Assembly: GCF_014645815.1 (NCBI RefSeq)
Contig: NZ_BMML01000015.1
Location: 1-64,000 of the forward strand
DNA: 64,000 nt
Direction of reading: 5' to 3'
Origin: Streptomyces fuscichromogenes
GTDB taxonomy: Bacteria; Actinomycetota; Actinomycetes; Streptomycetales; Streptomycetaceae
The notes below the pieces were generated by a model, which saw only the letters and a list, made by a program, of their open reading frames with translations, had not been told where the DNA came from and ran no database searches. Positions 1-8,266 of the stretch are shown one piece after another; within the stretch, counting starts at the first letter, position 1, and the number at the start of each line of letters is the position of its first letter. A program made the position numbers and the translations under genes.

Positions 1-26
1 TAGGACACCGCCGAACAAATTTTGGG

Positions 27-58
27 AAAACCCCCGCATCGGAAGATGCGGGGGTTTT
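27..58 (+). terminator. Rho-independent terminator of an upstream gene outside the window
   Basis: A perfect 14-bp stem (AAAACCCCCGCATC, loop GGAA, GATGCGGGGGTTTT) ends in a run of T on the plus strand. It sits before the first gene, so it most likely ends transcription of a gene lying to the left of the window. The A-tract on the other side means it could act in both directions. Confidence 0.85.
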
Positions 59-121
59 CTGCGTTATAGACCACGTTATAAACCAGGTGAGTGAGCGGCC
101 GGTGGGGTCTAGCGTGGCCGC

Positions 122-688
122 ATGACTGCTACGACCGACGGTGATTACCTGATTCGTGCGATACGGGCCGACGAGTGGGCGGCCGTCAAGCGGCTGCGGC
201 TCGCCGCGCTGCGGGACCCGGTGGCGGACATCGCGTTCCTGGAGTCCTATGACGAGGCCCTGGGGCGGCCGGACTCCTTCTATCAGGAGCGGGCCGCGCG
301 TTCGGCCGCGGAGCCGAGCGATGCCCGGCAGTTCATCGCGGAGGCGGCCGACGGAGAGTGGGCCGGGACCGCGACCATGCTGATCGAGGAGGCCGGGACC
401 ATGGACTGGGCCGGGTTTCCCGTCGAGCGGCGGCAGGGGCATGTCGTAGGCGTGTTCGTACGGCCCGAGCACCGGGGCGTCGGACTGGTCAAGGCGTTGT
501 TCGACGCGGGTGCGCAGTGGGCGCGGGAGCGGGGCGCGGAGCGGGTGAGGCTGCTGGTGCACGGGGAGAACCCGCGGGCCCAGGGGGCGTACCGCAAGGC
601 GGGGTTCGTGCCGAGCGGAGTACTCGTCCCGTTCTTCAAGGACGAGGCGGAGACCGAGGTCGAGTTCGTGCTGGAGTGGCCGGCCTAG
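122..688 (+). CDS. GNAT family N-acetyltransferase
   Basis: A 188-residue single-domain protein of usual GNAT length. The acetyl-CoA loop is seen as HRGVG at residues 117–121 after the strand VVGVFVRP, and the later segment GENPRAQGAYRKAGF is the typical β5–α4 region around the C-terminal part of the fold. The acceptor substrate cannot be told from sequence; proteins, antibiotics or small amines are all possible. The ATG follows a TAGCGT −10-like box (110–115) by six bases and has no ribosome site, so a leaderless transcript is plausible. The 3' end overlaps the convergent VirD4-like gene by 4 bp. Confidence 0.85.
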   Translation: MTATTDGDYLIRAIRADEWAAVKRLRLAALRDPVADIAFLESYDEALGRPDSFYQERAARSAAEPSDARQFIAEAADGEWAGTATMLIEEAGTMDWAGFPVERRQGHVVGVFVRPEHRGVGLVKALFDAGAQWARERGAERVRLLVHGENPRAQGAYRKAGFVPSGVLVPFFKDEAETEVEFVLEWPA

Positions 689-2307
689 ACCGGCAGTTCC
701 CGGTGCGGCCAGCGGGAGCGGGCCTGTTCATGGGAGCGGAGCAGGGCGAGGGTCGGCAGGCCCTGGCCGGTGCCGGTGGCCAGCAGGTCGGGAAGCTGGG
801 GGAGTGGGGCCACGGCCGCCACGTCGTCCAGGACCAGGGTCAGTGGTGGGTCGAGCCGACCGGGGGATGACCGTTCGGCCATGCGCCGGCCGTGCTCGAC
901 CACGCTGGAGGCGAGCGCTGTCAGGAGCGGCATCGCCCCGGGGTTGGTCCTGGGGTCCTCGATGGATTCACCGACCACATAAAGCGTGCCCCCTTCGGCG
1001 ATGAAGGAATCCAGGGCGAGGGCATCGGATCGGTTGGGTGTGCAGGCCTCGCGGATGTTGACCGTGAACAGGGCGGCGAGCGCGCGGGCCGTCAACTCCT
1101 GTGCGATGTCCCGGCGTTCGGGGTGGGAGGTGAGGGCGGCCTCCAGCTCGCCGGCGGCGCCGGGGGCCGCCTTCGGGTGGGTGCGGAGGGTTCGTACGGC
1201 GTCCTGGACGCCGGTGCCCTGGGCCCAGCGGTGGACGTGGCGGATCGTGCGGTTCTCCAGCGCGGCGGCGTGCAGGTAGCTGCGCAGGAGGGTCTCGGCC
1301 GTCTCCGTGACCGTCTGGTCGATTTTCGCGGTCGGTCTGACCGGGGTGAGGAGGGCCTGGGCGCGCCGGATCGCGGTCTGCTTGTCCGCGCAGTGGGCCG
1401 TGGGGGACCAGTGGAAGCGGGCGGGGGTGTCGCAGAGGTGGTTCGGGTCGTAGAGGAGGACGGGGCCGAGTTTGGCTCGGGCGTCCTTCGTCTCCGACCA
1501 GAGGGCGGGGTTCGAGGTGACGACGAGGGCGGGGCCGGGTGCGTCCTGGATGGCCTGGGTCGCGGTCGCCTGCCGGCGTTCCCGCGGTGCGAGGTGGATC
1601 CTGCTCCAAGCGCCCGGCCGGTCGCCGTCGGCGGTGGGGCGGATTCCCTCAAGGGAGGCAAGGGACGCAAGGGATGCACGGCGCTCAAGGGGCTCAAGGG
1701 GCTCAAGGGGCTCGATGGGCTCGATGGACTCAAGGGACTCAGTCGGACGGACCGTCTCCTGAACCGGCTCCCGCTGCACGGCCTCCGGGTACAGAGGCTC
1801 TCGGGAGAGAGGCTCCCGGGATACGCCCTCCCGGTACACGCCCTCCCCGGTGCCCGGCCGTTCAGCCGCTTCCCGTTCGGTGCGCGGCTCGGGTACCCCG
1901 GCCGTCGTCCTGCTCTCCCCGCGCTTCGCCGCCGCTGCCCGGCTACGCCTCCCGGCCCGCCATCGGGCGACCGTCCCGAGCACGAACACGGTGAGGACGA
2001 CCAGGATCATCAGCTGGCCGATGAACAGGCCCCAGAACAGCCCCCAGCCGGCCAGGCGGGCCGCCGGGGTGTCCGGCCAGGCGCCGGTGATGTCGTGCGG
2101 GGCGCCGATGAGGTGGCGCATCGCGACCGGGGTGTGGGAGAGGTCGACCGTCGACGGCCAGCTGCCGTGGGCGAACCAGGCCGCCAGTCCGGTCGCCGTC
2201 CACACCAGGATCGTGATGCCGAGCAGGAACCCGAGTATGCCGATCAGCAGGCCGTCGGGAATCCCGCCGCCCTGCTGATCGCGTTCCTGTCGAGGGTCCG
2301 GTCTCAC
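685..2307 (-). CDS. Degenerate VirD4/TraG-like coupling protein of the T4SS-like cluster
   Basis: This 540-residue membrane protein has two predicted helices (about 19–46 and 87–113), then a long charged linker (about 120–240) with Glu-Pro-Leu repeats, then a domain resembling the C-terminal half of TraG/VirD4 ATPases: a VVTSNP-containing strand, LLYDPN, and a Walker-B-like LTLVLDD near residue 489 followed by GQGLPTL. The N-terminal P-loop expected before this region is not visible; the linker takes its place. The protein also stops soon after the glutamine/arginine-finger region. It may therefore be a non-catalytic partner rather than an active coupling ATPase. The GTG start has a GGGAGG site. 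It is the last gene of the leftward cluster, 12 bp behind the VirB4-like gene. Confidence 0.7.
   Translation of the reverse strand: MRPDPRQERDQQGGGIPDGLLIGILGFLLGITILVWTATGLAAWFAHGSWPSTVDLSHTPVAMRHLIGAPHDITGAWPDTPAARLAGWGLFWGLFIGQLMILVVLTVFVLGTVARWRAGRRSRAAAAKRGESRTTAGVPEPRTEREAAERPGTGEGVYREGVSREPLSREPLYPEAVQREPVQETVRPTESLESIEPIEPLEPLEPLERRASLASLASLEGIRPTADGDRPGAWSRIHLAPRERRQATATQAIQDAPGPALVVTSNPALWSETKDARAKLGPVLLYDPNHLCDTPARFHWSPTAHCADKQTAIRRAQALLTPVRPTAKIDQTVTETAETLLRSYLHAAALENRTIRHVHRWAQGTGVQDAVRTLRTHPKAAPGAAGELEAALTSHPERRDIAQELTARALAALFTVNIREACTPNRSDALALDSFIAEGGTLYVVGESIEDPRTNPGAMPLLTALASSVVEHGRRMAERSSPGRLDPPLTLVLDDVAAVAPLPQLPDLLATGTGQGLPTLALLRSHEQARSRWPHRELPV
1648..1740. repeat. In-frame 9-bp tandem repeat inside the VirD4-like gene
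   Basis: Units of the type CTCAAGGGG and variants (CTCGATGGG, GCAAGGGAC) recur about ten times. On the minus strand they encode the Glu-Pro-Leu and Ala-Ser-Leu repeats of the linker. Since the unit is a multiple of three, copy-number change would alter linker length without a frameshift. Confidence 0.75.
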
Positions 2308-2319
2308 GAACGGTCCTCC

Positions 2320-3735
2320 CTATGCCACCGTCGATTCGGAGTCGCCGAGGTGCTGTTCCACGAAGGCCGCCGCCCGCTGTTCCGCCTCCAGTTCGGCGGC
2401 GAGCAGGGCGTCGTCCGTGGCCAGTACGTCGCTGGACGACTCGGTCATCGCGCGGTCCGTGAAGACGAGCGGGCGTTCCGTCTCGGTGACCAGGTGTTTG
2501 ACCACCTGGACGTTGCCGTTGACGTCCCAGACCGCGATGCCGGGGGTGAGGGTCGGGATGATCTCGACCGCCCAGCGGGGGAGGCCGAGCACGCGGCCCG
2601 TCGCTCGGGCCTCGTCCGCCTTCTGGGCGTAGACCGTCCGTGTCGACGCCATCTTCAGGATGGCCGCCGCCTCCTTGGCCGCCGCGCCGTCCACGACGTC
2701 CGACAGGTGGTGGACGACCGCCACGAAGGACAGGCCGAGCCGTCGGCCGAACTTCAGCAGCCGCTGGAACAGCTGGGCCACGAACGGGCTGGCGATGATG
2801 TGCCAGGCCTCCTCGACCAGGAAGATGCGCTTCTTGCGGTCGGGGCGGATCCAGGTGTGCTCCAGCCACACGCCGACGATCGCCATCAGGATCGGCATGG
2901 CGATGGAGTTGCGGTCGATGTGGGAGAGGTCGAAGACGATGAGCGGGGCGTCCAGGTCGATGCCGACCGTGGTCGGGCCGTCGAACATGCCCCGCAGGTC
3001 ACCGTCGACCAGGCGGTCCAGGACCAGGGCGACGTCCAGGCCCCAGGCCCGTACGTCGTCTATGGCGACGTTCATCGCCTCGGCCGACTCCGGCTCGGGG
3101 TGCCGTAGCTGCTCGACGATGTCGGTCAGTACGGGTTGGCGGTCGAGGATCGTCTCGTTGACGTAGGAGTGGGCGACCTTCAGCGCGAAACCCGCGCGCT
3201 CGTCGAGGCCGTGGCCCATCGCCACTTCGATGATGGTCCGCAACAGTGCCAGCTGGCCGGTCGTCGTGATGGCCGGGTCCAGGGGGTTGAGCCGGATGCC
3301 GTGGTCCAGGGCCGCCATCGGGTCCAGCCGGATCGGCGTTATCCCCAGCTCTTCCGCGATGAGGTTCCACTCGCCGACGCCGTCCTCGCCCTGGGCGTCC
3401 AGGACGACGACCTGGCGGTCGCGGAAGCGCAGCTGCCGTAGGACGTAGGTCTTCTCCAGGGCCGACTTGCCGTTGCCGGACTCGCCGAGGACCAGCCAGT
3501 GCGGGGCGGGGAGCTGCTGGCCGTAGAGCTGGAAGGGGTCGTAGATGTAGCCCTTGCCGGAGTACACCTCGCGGCCGATGATGACGCCCGAGTCGCCGAG
3601 ACCGGGCGCGGCGGTGGGCAGGTAGACCGCCTGGGCCTGGCCGGTGGAGGTGCGGACCGGGGAGCGGGTCGTCTCGACCTTCCCGAAGAGGAAGGACGTG
3701 AAGGCTTCGGTGAGGACGGACAGCGGGTCCCTCAT
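2320..3735 (-). CDS. VirB4-like ATPase of the T4SS-like cluster
   Basis: A 471-residue ATPase corresponding to the motor domain of VirB4/TrbE. Walker A is GESGNGKS at residues 84–91, and the Walker B strand reads IFLVEEAWHI, the VirB4-type version with EE. The ATP fold contains the expected late motifs (STRTVYAQ, GLPRWAV). The VirB4 N-terminal domain is missing, so the partner SCO6880-family protein encoded just upstream may supply it. Known role of the family: driving substrate transfer and pilus assembly at the inner face of the membrane. A longer open frame reaches 5163, but its upstream part is an antisense shadow; the ATG at 3735 lies 14 bp behind the preceding gene. Confidence 0.85.
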   Translation of the reverse strand: MRDPLSVLTEAFTSFLFGKVETTRSPVRTSTGQAQAVYLPTAAPGLGDSGVIIGREVYSGKGYIYDPFQLYGQQLPAPHWLVLGESGNGKSALEKTYVLRQLRFRDRQVVVLDAQGEDGVGEWNLIAEELGITPIRLDPMAALDHGIRLNPLDPAITTTGQLALLRTIIEVAMGHGLDERAGFALKVAHSYVNETILDRQPVLTDIVEQLRHPEPESAEAMNVAIDDVRAWGLDVALVLDRLVDGDLRGMFDGPTTVGIDLDAPLIVFDLSHIDRNSIAMPILMAIVGVWLEHTWIRPDRKKRIFLVEEAWHIIASPFVAQLFQRLLKFGRRLGLSFVAVVHHLSDVVDGAAAKEAAAILKMASTRTVYAQKADEARATGRVLGLPRWAVEIIPTLTPGIAVWDVNGNVQVVKHLVTETERPLVFTDRAMTESSSDVLATDDALLAAELEAEQRAAAFVEQHLGDSESTVA

Positions 3736-3749
3736 CAGCGCATCAGCCT

Positions 3750-5309
3750 CTACCTTCGGATTCCGGTGGCGAAGGGCAGTGTGTTCACGAAGGCGCGGTG
3801 GTGCTCGCGGTCGCACCACTCCAGCTTCAGGTACGACTTGCCGGCGGACGCCCTTATCGTGCGCTTGTCGCGGTTGAGGGCCTCCGGGGTGCGGGAGGAG
3901 ACGGTGATGTAGCCGACCAGGTTGACGCCGGCCGCGCCGCTGGCCAGGTCCTCGCCACGCTGGTCGAGGCGGTTGTGGGCGGCGATGTCGCGGGGGTCGA
4001 CGGTCCGGTTCATCTTGGCGGCGCGGGACGCCTCCGCCTCGTCGTTCGTCTTCTCGGTCAGCATGCGTTCGATGGCGACCTCGGTGGGTTCGAGGTCCAT
4101 GGTCACGGCGACCGTGCGGATGACGTCCGGGGTGTGGACCAGGAGGGGCGCCAGGAAGTTGACGCCGACCGGGGTCATCGGCCATTCCTTCACCCAGGCG
4201 GTGGCGTGGCACCAGGGTTCGCGGGTGCGGGACTCGCGGGTCTTGGCCTGGAGGAACGTGGGCTCCATGGCGTCGAGTTCGGCCGGCCAGGCGTTGCGCT
4301 GGGTCATCGCCTGGATGTGGTCGATGGGGTGGTCCGGGTCGTACATGGAGTGGATGAGCGAGGCGAGCCGGCCCTGGCCGAGGGGCTGGCGGACGCGGAT
4401 GTCCGCTTCCTGGAGGCGGGAGCAGATGTCGGTGAGCTCGCGGGCCATGACGACCGCGAGACCGGCGTCGCGGTCCAGTTTGCGGCCGGACTGCGGGCGG
4501 GCCGCGCGGGCCATCGCCTGGGCCTCGGCGGCGAGTTCGCGGGAGTAGTGCATGCAGGCGACGAGGTAGGCGCGGTGCTGTTCGCTGCTGGTGGAGACCA
4601 TGGACTGGAGCTGGTCGTAGGAGCGGGACAGCCAGTCCGGGGCCTTCTCGTCGCCGCGCTGGGCGACGTCCTTGGCGTGTGCGTCGGGGTCGGCGGGGAG
4701 GGTGCGGGCGAGCATCTGGAGGCGGGTGACGAAGCCGTCGCCGTTGGCCACGTGCTTGAGGAGGGTGCCGAAGCGGTCGACGAGGGCTTCCTGGTCCTCG
4801 GAGTCGCGCAGGCCGACGCCGGGGCCCTCGATCTCGATGGCGGCGGTGACGGTCTTGCGGTCGGCGTGCAGGAGCACGGCGATCTCGTCGGGGCCGAAGG
4901 GCGCGGCGAGCCAGCTGATGCGGCCGATGCCGGGCGGCGGGCCGACCTCGATCTCGCGGCCGTCGAGGCGGGTGCCGGCCTCGGCGGCGGCGGACCGGTA
5001 GGCCGTGCCCTGGCGCAGGCTCCGCTTGTAACTGCGGTTGATCTCGAACCACTTGTAGAACGTGCGGCGCTTGTACGGCACGTAGACCGCGGCCAGGGCG
5101 ATCAGCGGGAAGCCCATCAGCAGGACGATCCGCAGGGAGAGGACCGGGACGAGGAGCCCGCACATCATGCCGAGGAACGCGCCCGCGATGATGAGCGCGA
5201 TCTCGCCGGACTCACGGTTCCTGCCGATGATCGCGTTCGGCCGGGCCCGGCCGATGAGATACGTACGGCGGGGCGTGATCGGATGGGACAGGTGGGACTC
5301 TGTCGTCAA
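3750..5309 (-). CDS. SCO6880-family membrane protein (PrgI/VirB3-VirB4-N-like) of the T4SS-like cluster
   Basis: A 519-residue protein with two closely spaced membrane helices (about 37–58 and 59–77) followed by a large soluble domain. This layout matches the Streptomyces family called SCO6880-like and resembles a fusion of a VirB3/PrgI-type membrane part with the N-terminal domain of VirB4. That fits its position directly before a VirB4 ATPase that lacks this domain; the two proteins probably form one functional unit (inference). Its start overlaps the 3' end of the VirB6-like gene by 4 bp (ATGA), indicating translational coupling. Confidence 0.75.
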   Translation of the reverse strand: MTTESHLSHPITPRRTYLIGRARPNAIIGRNRESGEIALIIAGAFLGMMCGLLVPVLSLRIVLLMGFPLIALAAVYVPYKRRTFYKWFEINRSYKRSLRQGTAYRSAAAEAGTRLDGREIEVGPPPGIGRISWLAAPFGPDEIAVLLHADRKTVTAAIEIEGPGVGLRDSEDQEALVDRFGTLLKHVANGDGFVTRLQMLARTLPADPDAHAKDVAQRGDEKAPDWLSRSYDQLQSMVSTSSEQHRAYLVACMHYSRELAAEAQAMARAARPQSGRKLDRDAGLAVVMARELTDICSRLQEADIRVRQPLGQGRLASLIHSMYDPDHPIDHIQAMTQRNAWPAELDAMEPTFLQAKTRESRTREPWCHATAWVKEWPMTPVGVNFLAPLLVHTPDVIRTVAVTMDLEPTEVAIERMLTEKTNDEAEASRAAKMNRTVDPRDIAAHNRLDQRGEDLASGAAGVNLVGYITVSSRTPEALNRDKRTIRASAGKSYLKLEWCDREHHRAFVNTLPFATGIRR

Positions 5310-6655
5310 CGCCCTTCACCTCCCGAGCTGTTGTTGCGGGTGTTGCTGGCGTGCGGGGTGTTGGCCGGGCTGGGCGCGCGGGGTGCGGGTGCGGCGGAGG
5401 GGACAGTTCCGCCGCCACCACCGTTCGAGGTGCGCGTGCTGTGCGCGGCGACGCCGCCCGAGGCGGGGTTGGACGGGCGGGCACCGGAGGAGCCGGTACC
5501 GCCGCCCCCGCCGCCGTTGTTGTCGGCGCGGGCGCTGTGCGTTCTGATGCCCTGGGCGACGAGGTTGGCGGGGCTGCTGATGACGGCGGCGGCTTTGCCC
5601 TCGGCGCCCTGCATGATGCGGTTGTTGCGGCTGCCCGCGATCTCGTCGCCGAAGCCGGGGACGAAGCGGTAGATCATCGCGCTGGCGAAGATGGCGAGCA
5701 GGATGATGGCGAGGCCGGAGACGACGGCGGAGAAGGCGTCGGGGCCGCCGTCGGAGGACAGGGCGCCGGCCAGGCCGAGCACGATGACGATCACCGGTTT
5801 GACGAGGATGACCGCGATCATGATGCCGGCCCAGCGGCGGACGTGGCCCCAGAGGTTCTTGTCGACGAGGCCGGCGTAGACGACGGTGCCGAGGAGGGCG
5901 CCGACGTACAGCAGGGCGGCCCGGATGACGAGCTCCAGCCAGAGGACGCCGGCGGCGAGGATGCTGACCAGGGAGACGACGATCAGCATGATCGGGCCGC
6001 CGCCGATGTTGTCGCCCTTGTTGAGGGCGTCGGAGAAGGTGCCGAAGAACGCGTCCGTCTGGTTGCCGGTGGTCTTCGCGAGGACGTCGGTCACGCCGTC
6101 GGTCGCCGACACCACCGTGTAGAGGATCAGGGGGGTGAAGGCGGAGGCCAGGACGGTGAGCCAGAGGAATCCGATGGCTTCGGAGATGGCCGTGGTCAGG
6201 GGGACCCCGCGTACCGCCCGCTTCGCCACGGCCAGCAGCCACAGGAGCAGGGTGAGGATCGTCGACGCGGCGAAGACGACGGCGTACTGCTGGAGGAACT
6301 TCTCGTTGGTGAAGTCGACGTTGGCGGTCTCCTTGACGGCGCCGCTGAGCTTGTCGACGGTCCAGGAGGCGGCCTTGGCGCAGCCCTGGGCGAGGGAGGT
6401 GAGGGGGTCGAGGGTGGAGGTGAGGGGGTCGGTGGAGCCGCCGCCGCTGCCGCCGGAGCCGCTTTCGCAGAGTTGCAGCGAGGGGCCGGTCATGCCCGCG
6501 CAGTTGTTGCTGCTCGGCGTGGCCGAAGGGCTCACGGACGGGGAGGCGCTCGGCGAGGGGGCCGCGAGGGCGCGGGTGGCCAGGAGGACGGCGGAGGTCT
6601 GCACGCAGGCCACCAGGCCGGTGAGTTTGAGCACGCGGTGCTGGCTAGCGGGCAT
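5306..6655 (-). CDS. VirB6/TrbL-like polytopic membrane protein
   Basis: A 449-residue protein with an N-terminal signal segment ending near ATRALA (about residue 31), a short Ser/Pro-rich stretch, five to six hydrophobic helices in the middle, and a Gly/Asn/Ser-rich C-terminal tail of about 90 residues. Polytopic proteins of this plan form the translocation channel base (VirB6/TrbL) in type IV systems. The low-complexity tail is probably cytoplasmic or surface-exposed; topology was not computed. It overlaps the genes on both sides, by 11 bp with the VirB8-like gene and 4 bp with the SCO6880-family gene. Confidence 0.7.
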   Translation of the reverse strand: MPASQHRVLKLTGLVACVQTSAVLLATRALAAPSPSASPSVSPSATPSSNNCAGMTGPSLQLCESGSGGSGGGSTDPLTSTLDPLTSLAQGCAKAASWTVDKLSGAVKETANVDFTNEKFLQQYAVVFAASTILTLLLWLLAVAKRAVRGVPLTTAISEAIGFLWLTVLASAFTPLILYTVVSATDGVTDVLAKTTGNQTDAFFGTFSDALNKGDNIGGGPIMLIVVSLVSILAAGVLWLELVIRAALLYVGALLGTVVYAGLVDKNLWGHVRRWAGIMIAVILVKPVIVIVLGLAGALSSDGGPDAFSAVVSGLAIILLAIFASAMIYRFVPGFGDEIAGSRNNRIMQGAEGKAAAVISSPANLVAQGIRTHSARADNNGGGGGGTGSSGARPSNPASGGVAAHSTRTSNGGGGGTVPSAAPAPRAPSPANTPHASNTRNNSSGGEGR

Positions 6656-7472
6656 AGGTGAACCCTCCGAATTCCTGGACCGCCTTGCTGATCTCGTCGG
6701 TCCCGGACACGGTGTTGTCTCCGGTGACCGGGGTGGGGCCGGTTTTCTGACTGGACTGCAGAACCTTCCAGTCGCCGTCGCTCCAGTGCAGTTTCATGGT
6801 GACGGTGAACCAGTTGCTGGTGACGGGGCTGGTCGACTTCTCGCCTGCCATGCCGAACAAACCGTTGCACCAGACCTCGACGGTGGCGGCGCTGTCGCTG
6901 TACGAGGTGACCTTGGCGCCGGCCGGCAGCGTGCGGTTGACGAAGGTGCTGCCCTGGGGTGCCGATCCGTCGGTTTCGAGGCCGGCCTTCTTCAGGAAGT
7001 CGGCCGAGTAGTCGGCGTCGAAGCCGGACTGCATGCTGTTCACGACGGTGGGGTCGGCGACGGTCTGCACGATCGTGTGCCGGGTGGCCGTCTTGAACAT
7101 GCCGTCGGAGCCCAGCACCGTGGAGTAGTTGGCCGCCGCGCTCTGCGCTCCCTGGGCGCTGTGTGCGAAGCCGGTGGGGATGCCGTCGCTCTTGGTCTCC
7201 ACCGGCTTGGTGCCGCTGGCCGCGGTCGAGGACGTCACCGGCTTGCCGCCGTTGCCGGTGCTGTTGGTGTCGGCGGTGTTCGAGGACCCCTCGTTCCCGC
7301 CTCTGTTCGCGAAGGCGATCGCCGCGATCAGGAGGACGACGACGCCGACGACCGTGACCAGGCTCCGGGACGAGGAGCGGCCGGTGCGGCGGGCGCCGCC
7401 GTAGGGGTCGTCGGGAAGGCGGGTGCGGGTGTGGCCGGTCTCCGGGTAACCGGGCTCGTCTCCGAGGCTCAT
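6645..7472 (-). CDS. VirB8/TcpC-like single-pass membrane protein
   Basis: A 275-residue protein with a short basic cytoplasmic head, one helix at about residues 38–55, a Ser/Thr/Asn/Gly-rich linker and a C-terminal domain of about 150 residues that looks NTF2-like (VTSNWFTVTMKLHW … GDWKVLQSS). This is the plan of VirB8/TcpC assembly proteins of Gram-positive conjugation systems. The open frame extends to 7580, but the ATG at 7472 has a GGAGGGGGAG ribosome site and begins a sensible protein. The fold is inferred from pattern only; a general NTF2-like lipid or stress protein is the alternative. Confidence 0.65.
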   Translation of the reverse strand: MSLGDEPGYPETGHTRTRLPDDPYGGARRTGRSSSRSLVTVVGVVVLLIAAIAFANRGGNEGSSNTADTNSTGNGGKPVTSSTAASGTKPVETKSDGIPTGFAHSAQGAQSAAANYSTVLGSDGMFKTATRHTIVQTVADPTVVNSMQSGFDADYSADFLKKAGLETDGSAPQGSTFVNRTLPAGAKVTSYSDSAATVEVWCNGLFGMAGEKSTSPVTSNWFTVTMKLHWSDGDWKVLQSSQKTGPTPVTGDNTVSGTDEISKAVQEFGGFTYAR

Positions 7473-7612
7473 GCCGGGTACTCCCCCTCCACGTCGTACC
7501 GGAACGCGTAGCAGTACGACGGTAGCCGTGCTGGTTCCCGCGCGGGCGCGGTGTGGTGACTCGACATCAGGGAAACGCAACCTCAGGGCGGGGAAGAGGG
7601 AGGTCCAGGCGG

Positions 7613-7921
7613 CTAGACGGCCATGCCGTACACGATGGTGAACAAGGTGCCGAGGGAGCCGATGATGAAGACTCCGGTGAGGCCGGCGATGATGAGGCCC
7701 TTGCCCTGTTCGGCGCTGAAGGTGTCGCGGAGGGCCGTGGCGCCGATGCGCTGTTTGGCGGCTCCCCAGACGGCGATGCCGAGGCAGAGCAGGATGGCGA
7801 CGGCCATGACCACCTGGATCATCGTCTTCGCCTCGTTGCCCAGGCTGCCGAAGGGGCCCCAGTCCGGAGCGATTCCGCCGATGATGGTGTTGATGTCACC
7901 CTTGTCGGCTGCAAGGAACAT
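7613..7921 (-). CDS. Small two-helix membrane protein, VirB2/TrbC pilin-like
   Basis: A 102-residue protein with two hydrophobic helices (about residues 32–52 and 74–100) separated by a short basic loop (GAAKQRIGATALRDTFSAEQ). Size and topology match VirB2/TrbC-type subunits that are often the first gene of type IV clusters. The ATG at 7921 is chosen; in-frame starts also occur at 7930 (GTG) and 7978. It begins the leftward six-gene run; the 140-bp gap to the next gene suggests it could also be expressed at a different level, as pilins often are. Confidence 0.65.
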   Translation of the reverse strand: MFLAADKGDINTIIGGIAPDWGPFGSLGNEAKTMIQVVMAVAILLCLGIAVWGAAKQRIGATALRDTFSAEQGKGLIIAGLTGVFIIGSLGTLFTIVYGMAV

Positions 7922-8039
7922 GTAAGTCACCGCCCCTGGTGGGTAGTTCTGTCCGCCCCTGCCGGGTGCAGAGGTCACGCATCATTCTCGCTGACAACGT
8001 CGCCGGAGTATGTCGACTTGACGTCATTGATTGGCGGGT

Positions 8040-8063
8040 TTCGTACGAAGGGACCGTACGGTC
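8040..8063. promoter_or_regulatory. Twin palindromes sharing a CGTACG core, possible operator
   Basis: TTCGTACGAA (8040–8049) and GACCGTACGGTC (8052–8063) are perfect palindromes whose CGTACG centres are 13 bp apart, so they are not quite on the same helix face. The position, about 120 bp before the first gene of the T4SS-like cluster, suits a repressor or activator site. No binding protein is identified. Confidence 0.4.
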
Positions 8064-8209
8064 ACTCTGTGTATCACGGCAGGTCACGCCGGGCAATGAG
8101 GACTGGGCGAAACCTGTCGTGTGGTTCCGTCGTTGACCCCTTTCACGGTCTGGCACGGTTTGTGACGGCCAGTCGGGTGAAAGCCACCGTCCCGATGTTC
8201 TCATGACGA

Positions 8210-8238
8210 ACGGGTCGCGGCTGGTTGCCGCGACCCGT
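8210..8238 (-). terminator. Terminator hairpin of the first S53 peptidase gene
   Basis: ACGGGTCGCGG pairs perfectly with CCGCGACCCGT around a 7-base loop, 29 bp after the stop codon of the leftward peptidase gene. There is no clear U-tract, which is common for Streptomyces terminators. Confidence 0.6.
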
Positions 8239-8266
8239 GAGCCGGTGAGAGGGGTGGTGCCGGTTA

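Larger units (their letters stand above)
7922..8266. other. 345-bp intergenic region upstream of the T4SS-like cluster
   Basis: No convincing gene is seen; GC content is visibly lower than in neighbouring genes. It holds a pair of palindromes (8040–8063) and the terminator hairpin of the peptidase gene to the right (8210–8238). The promoter of the leftward cluster should lie here, but no single −35/−10 pair stands out. Confidence 0.7.

Noticed and set aside
1..26. 3' end of a tRNA at the window start
   Set aside because: The terminator that follows would fit a tRNA gene, but the 26 bases visible do not show a T-arm or CCA and cannot support a call.
892..3108. A 738-codon open frame on the plus strand
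   Set aside because: Antisense to the VirD4- and VirB4-like genes, low complexity, no family resemblance.
3736..5163. N-terminal extension of the VirB4-like protein
   Set aside because: The extension is in another frame of the SCO6880-family gene and is Arg/Pro-rich; the ATG at 3735 begins a normal VirB4 domain.
685..7921. Integrated conjugative element or prophage
   Set aside because: No integrase, relaxase, replication gene, tRNA-adjacent attachment repeat or phage structural gene is seen in the window.
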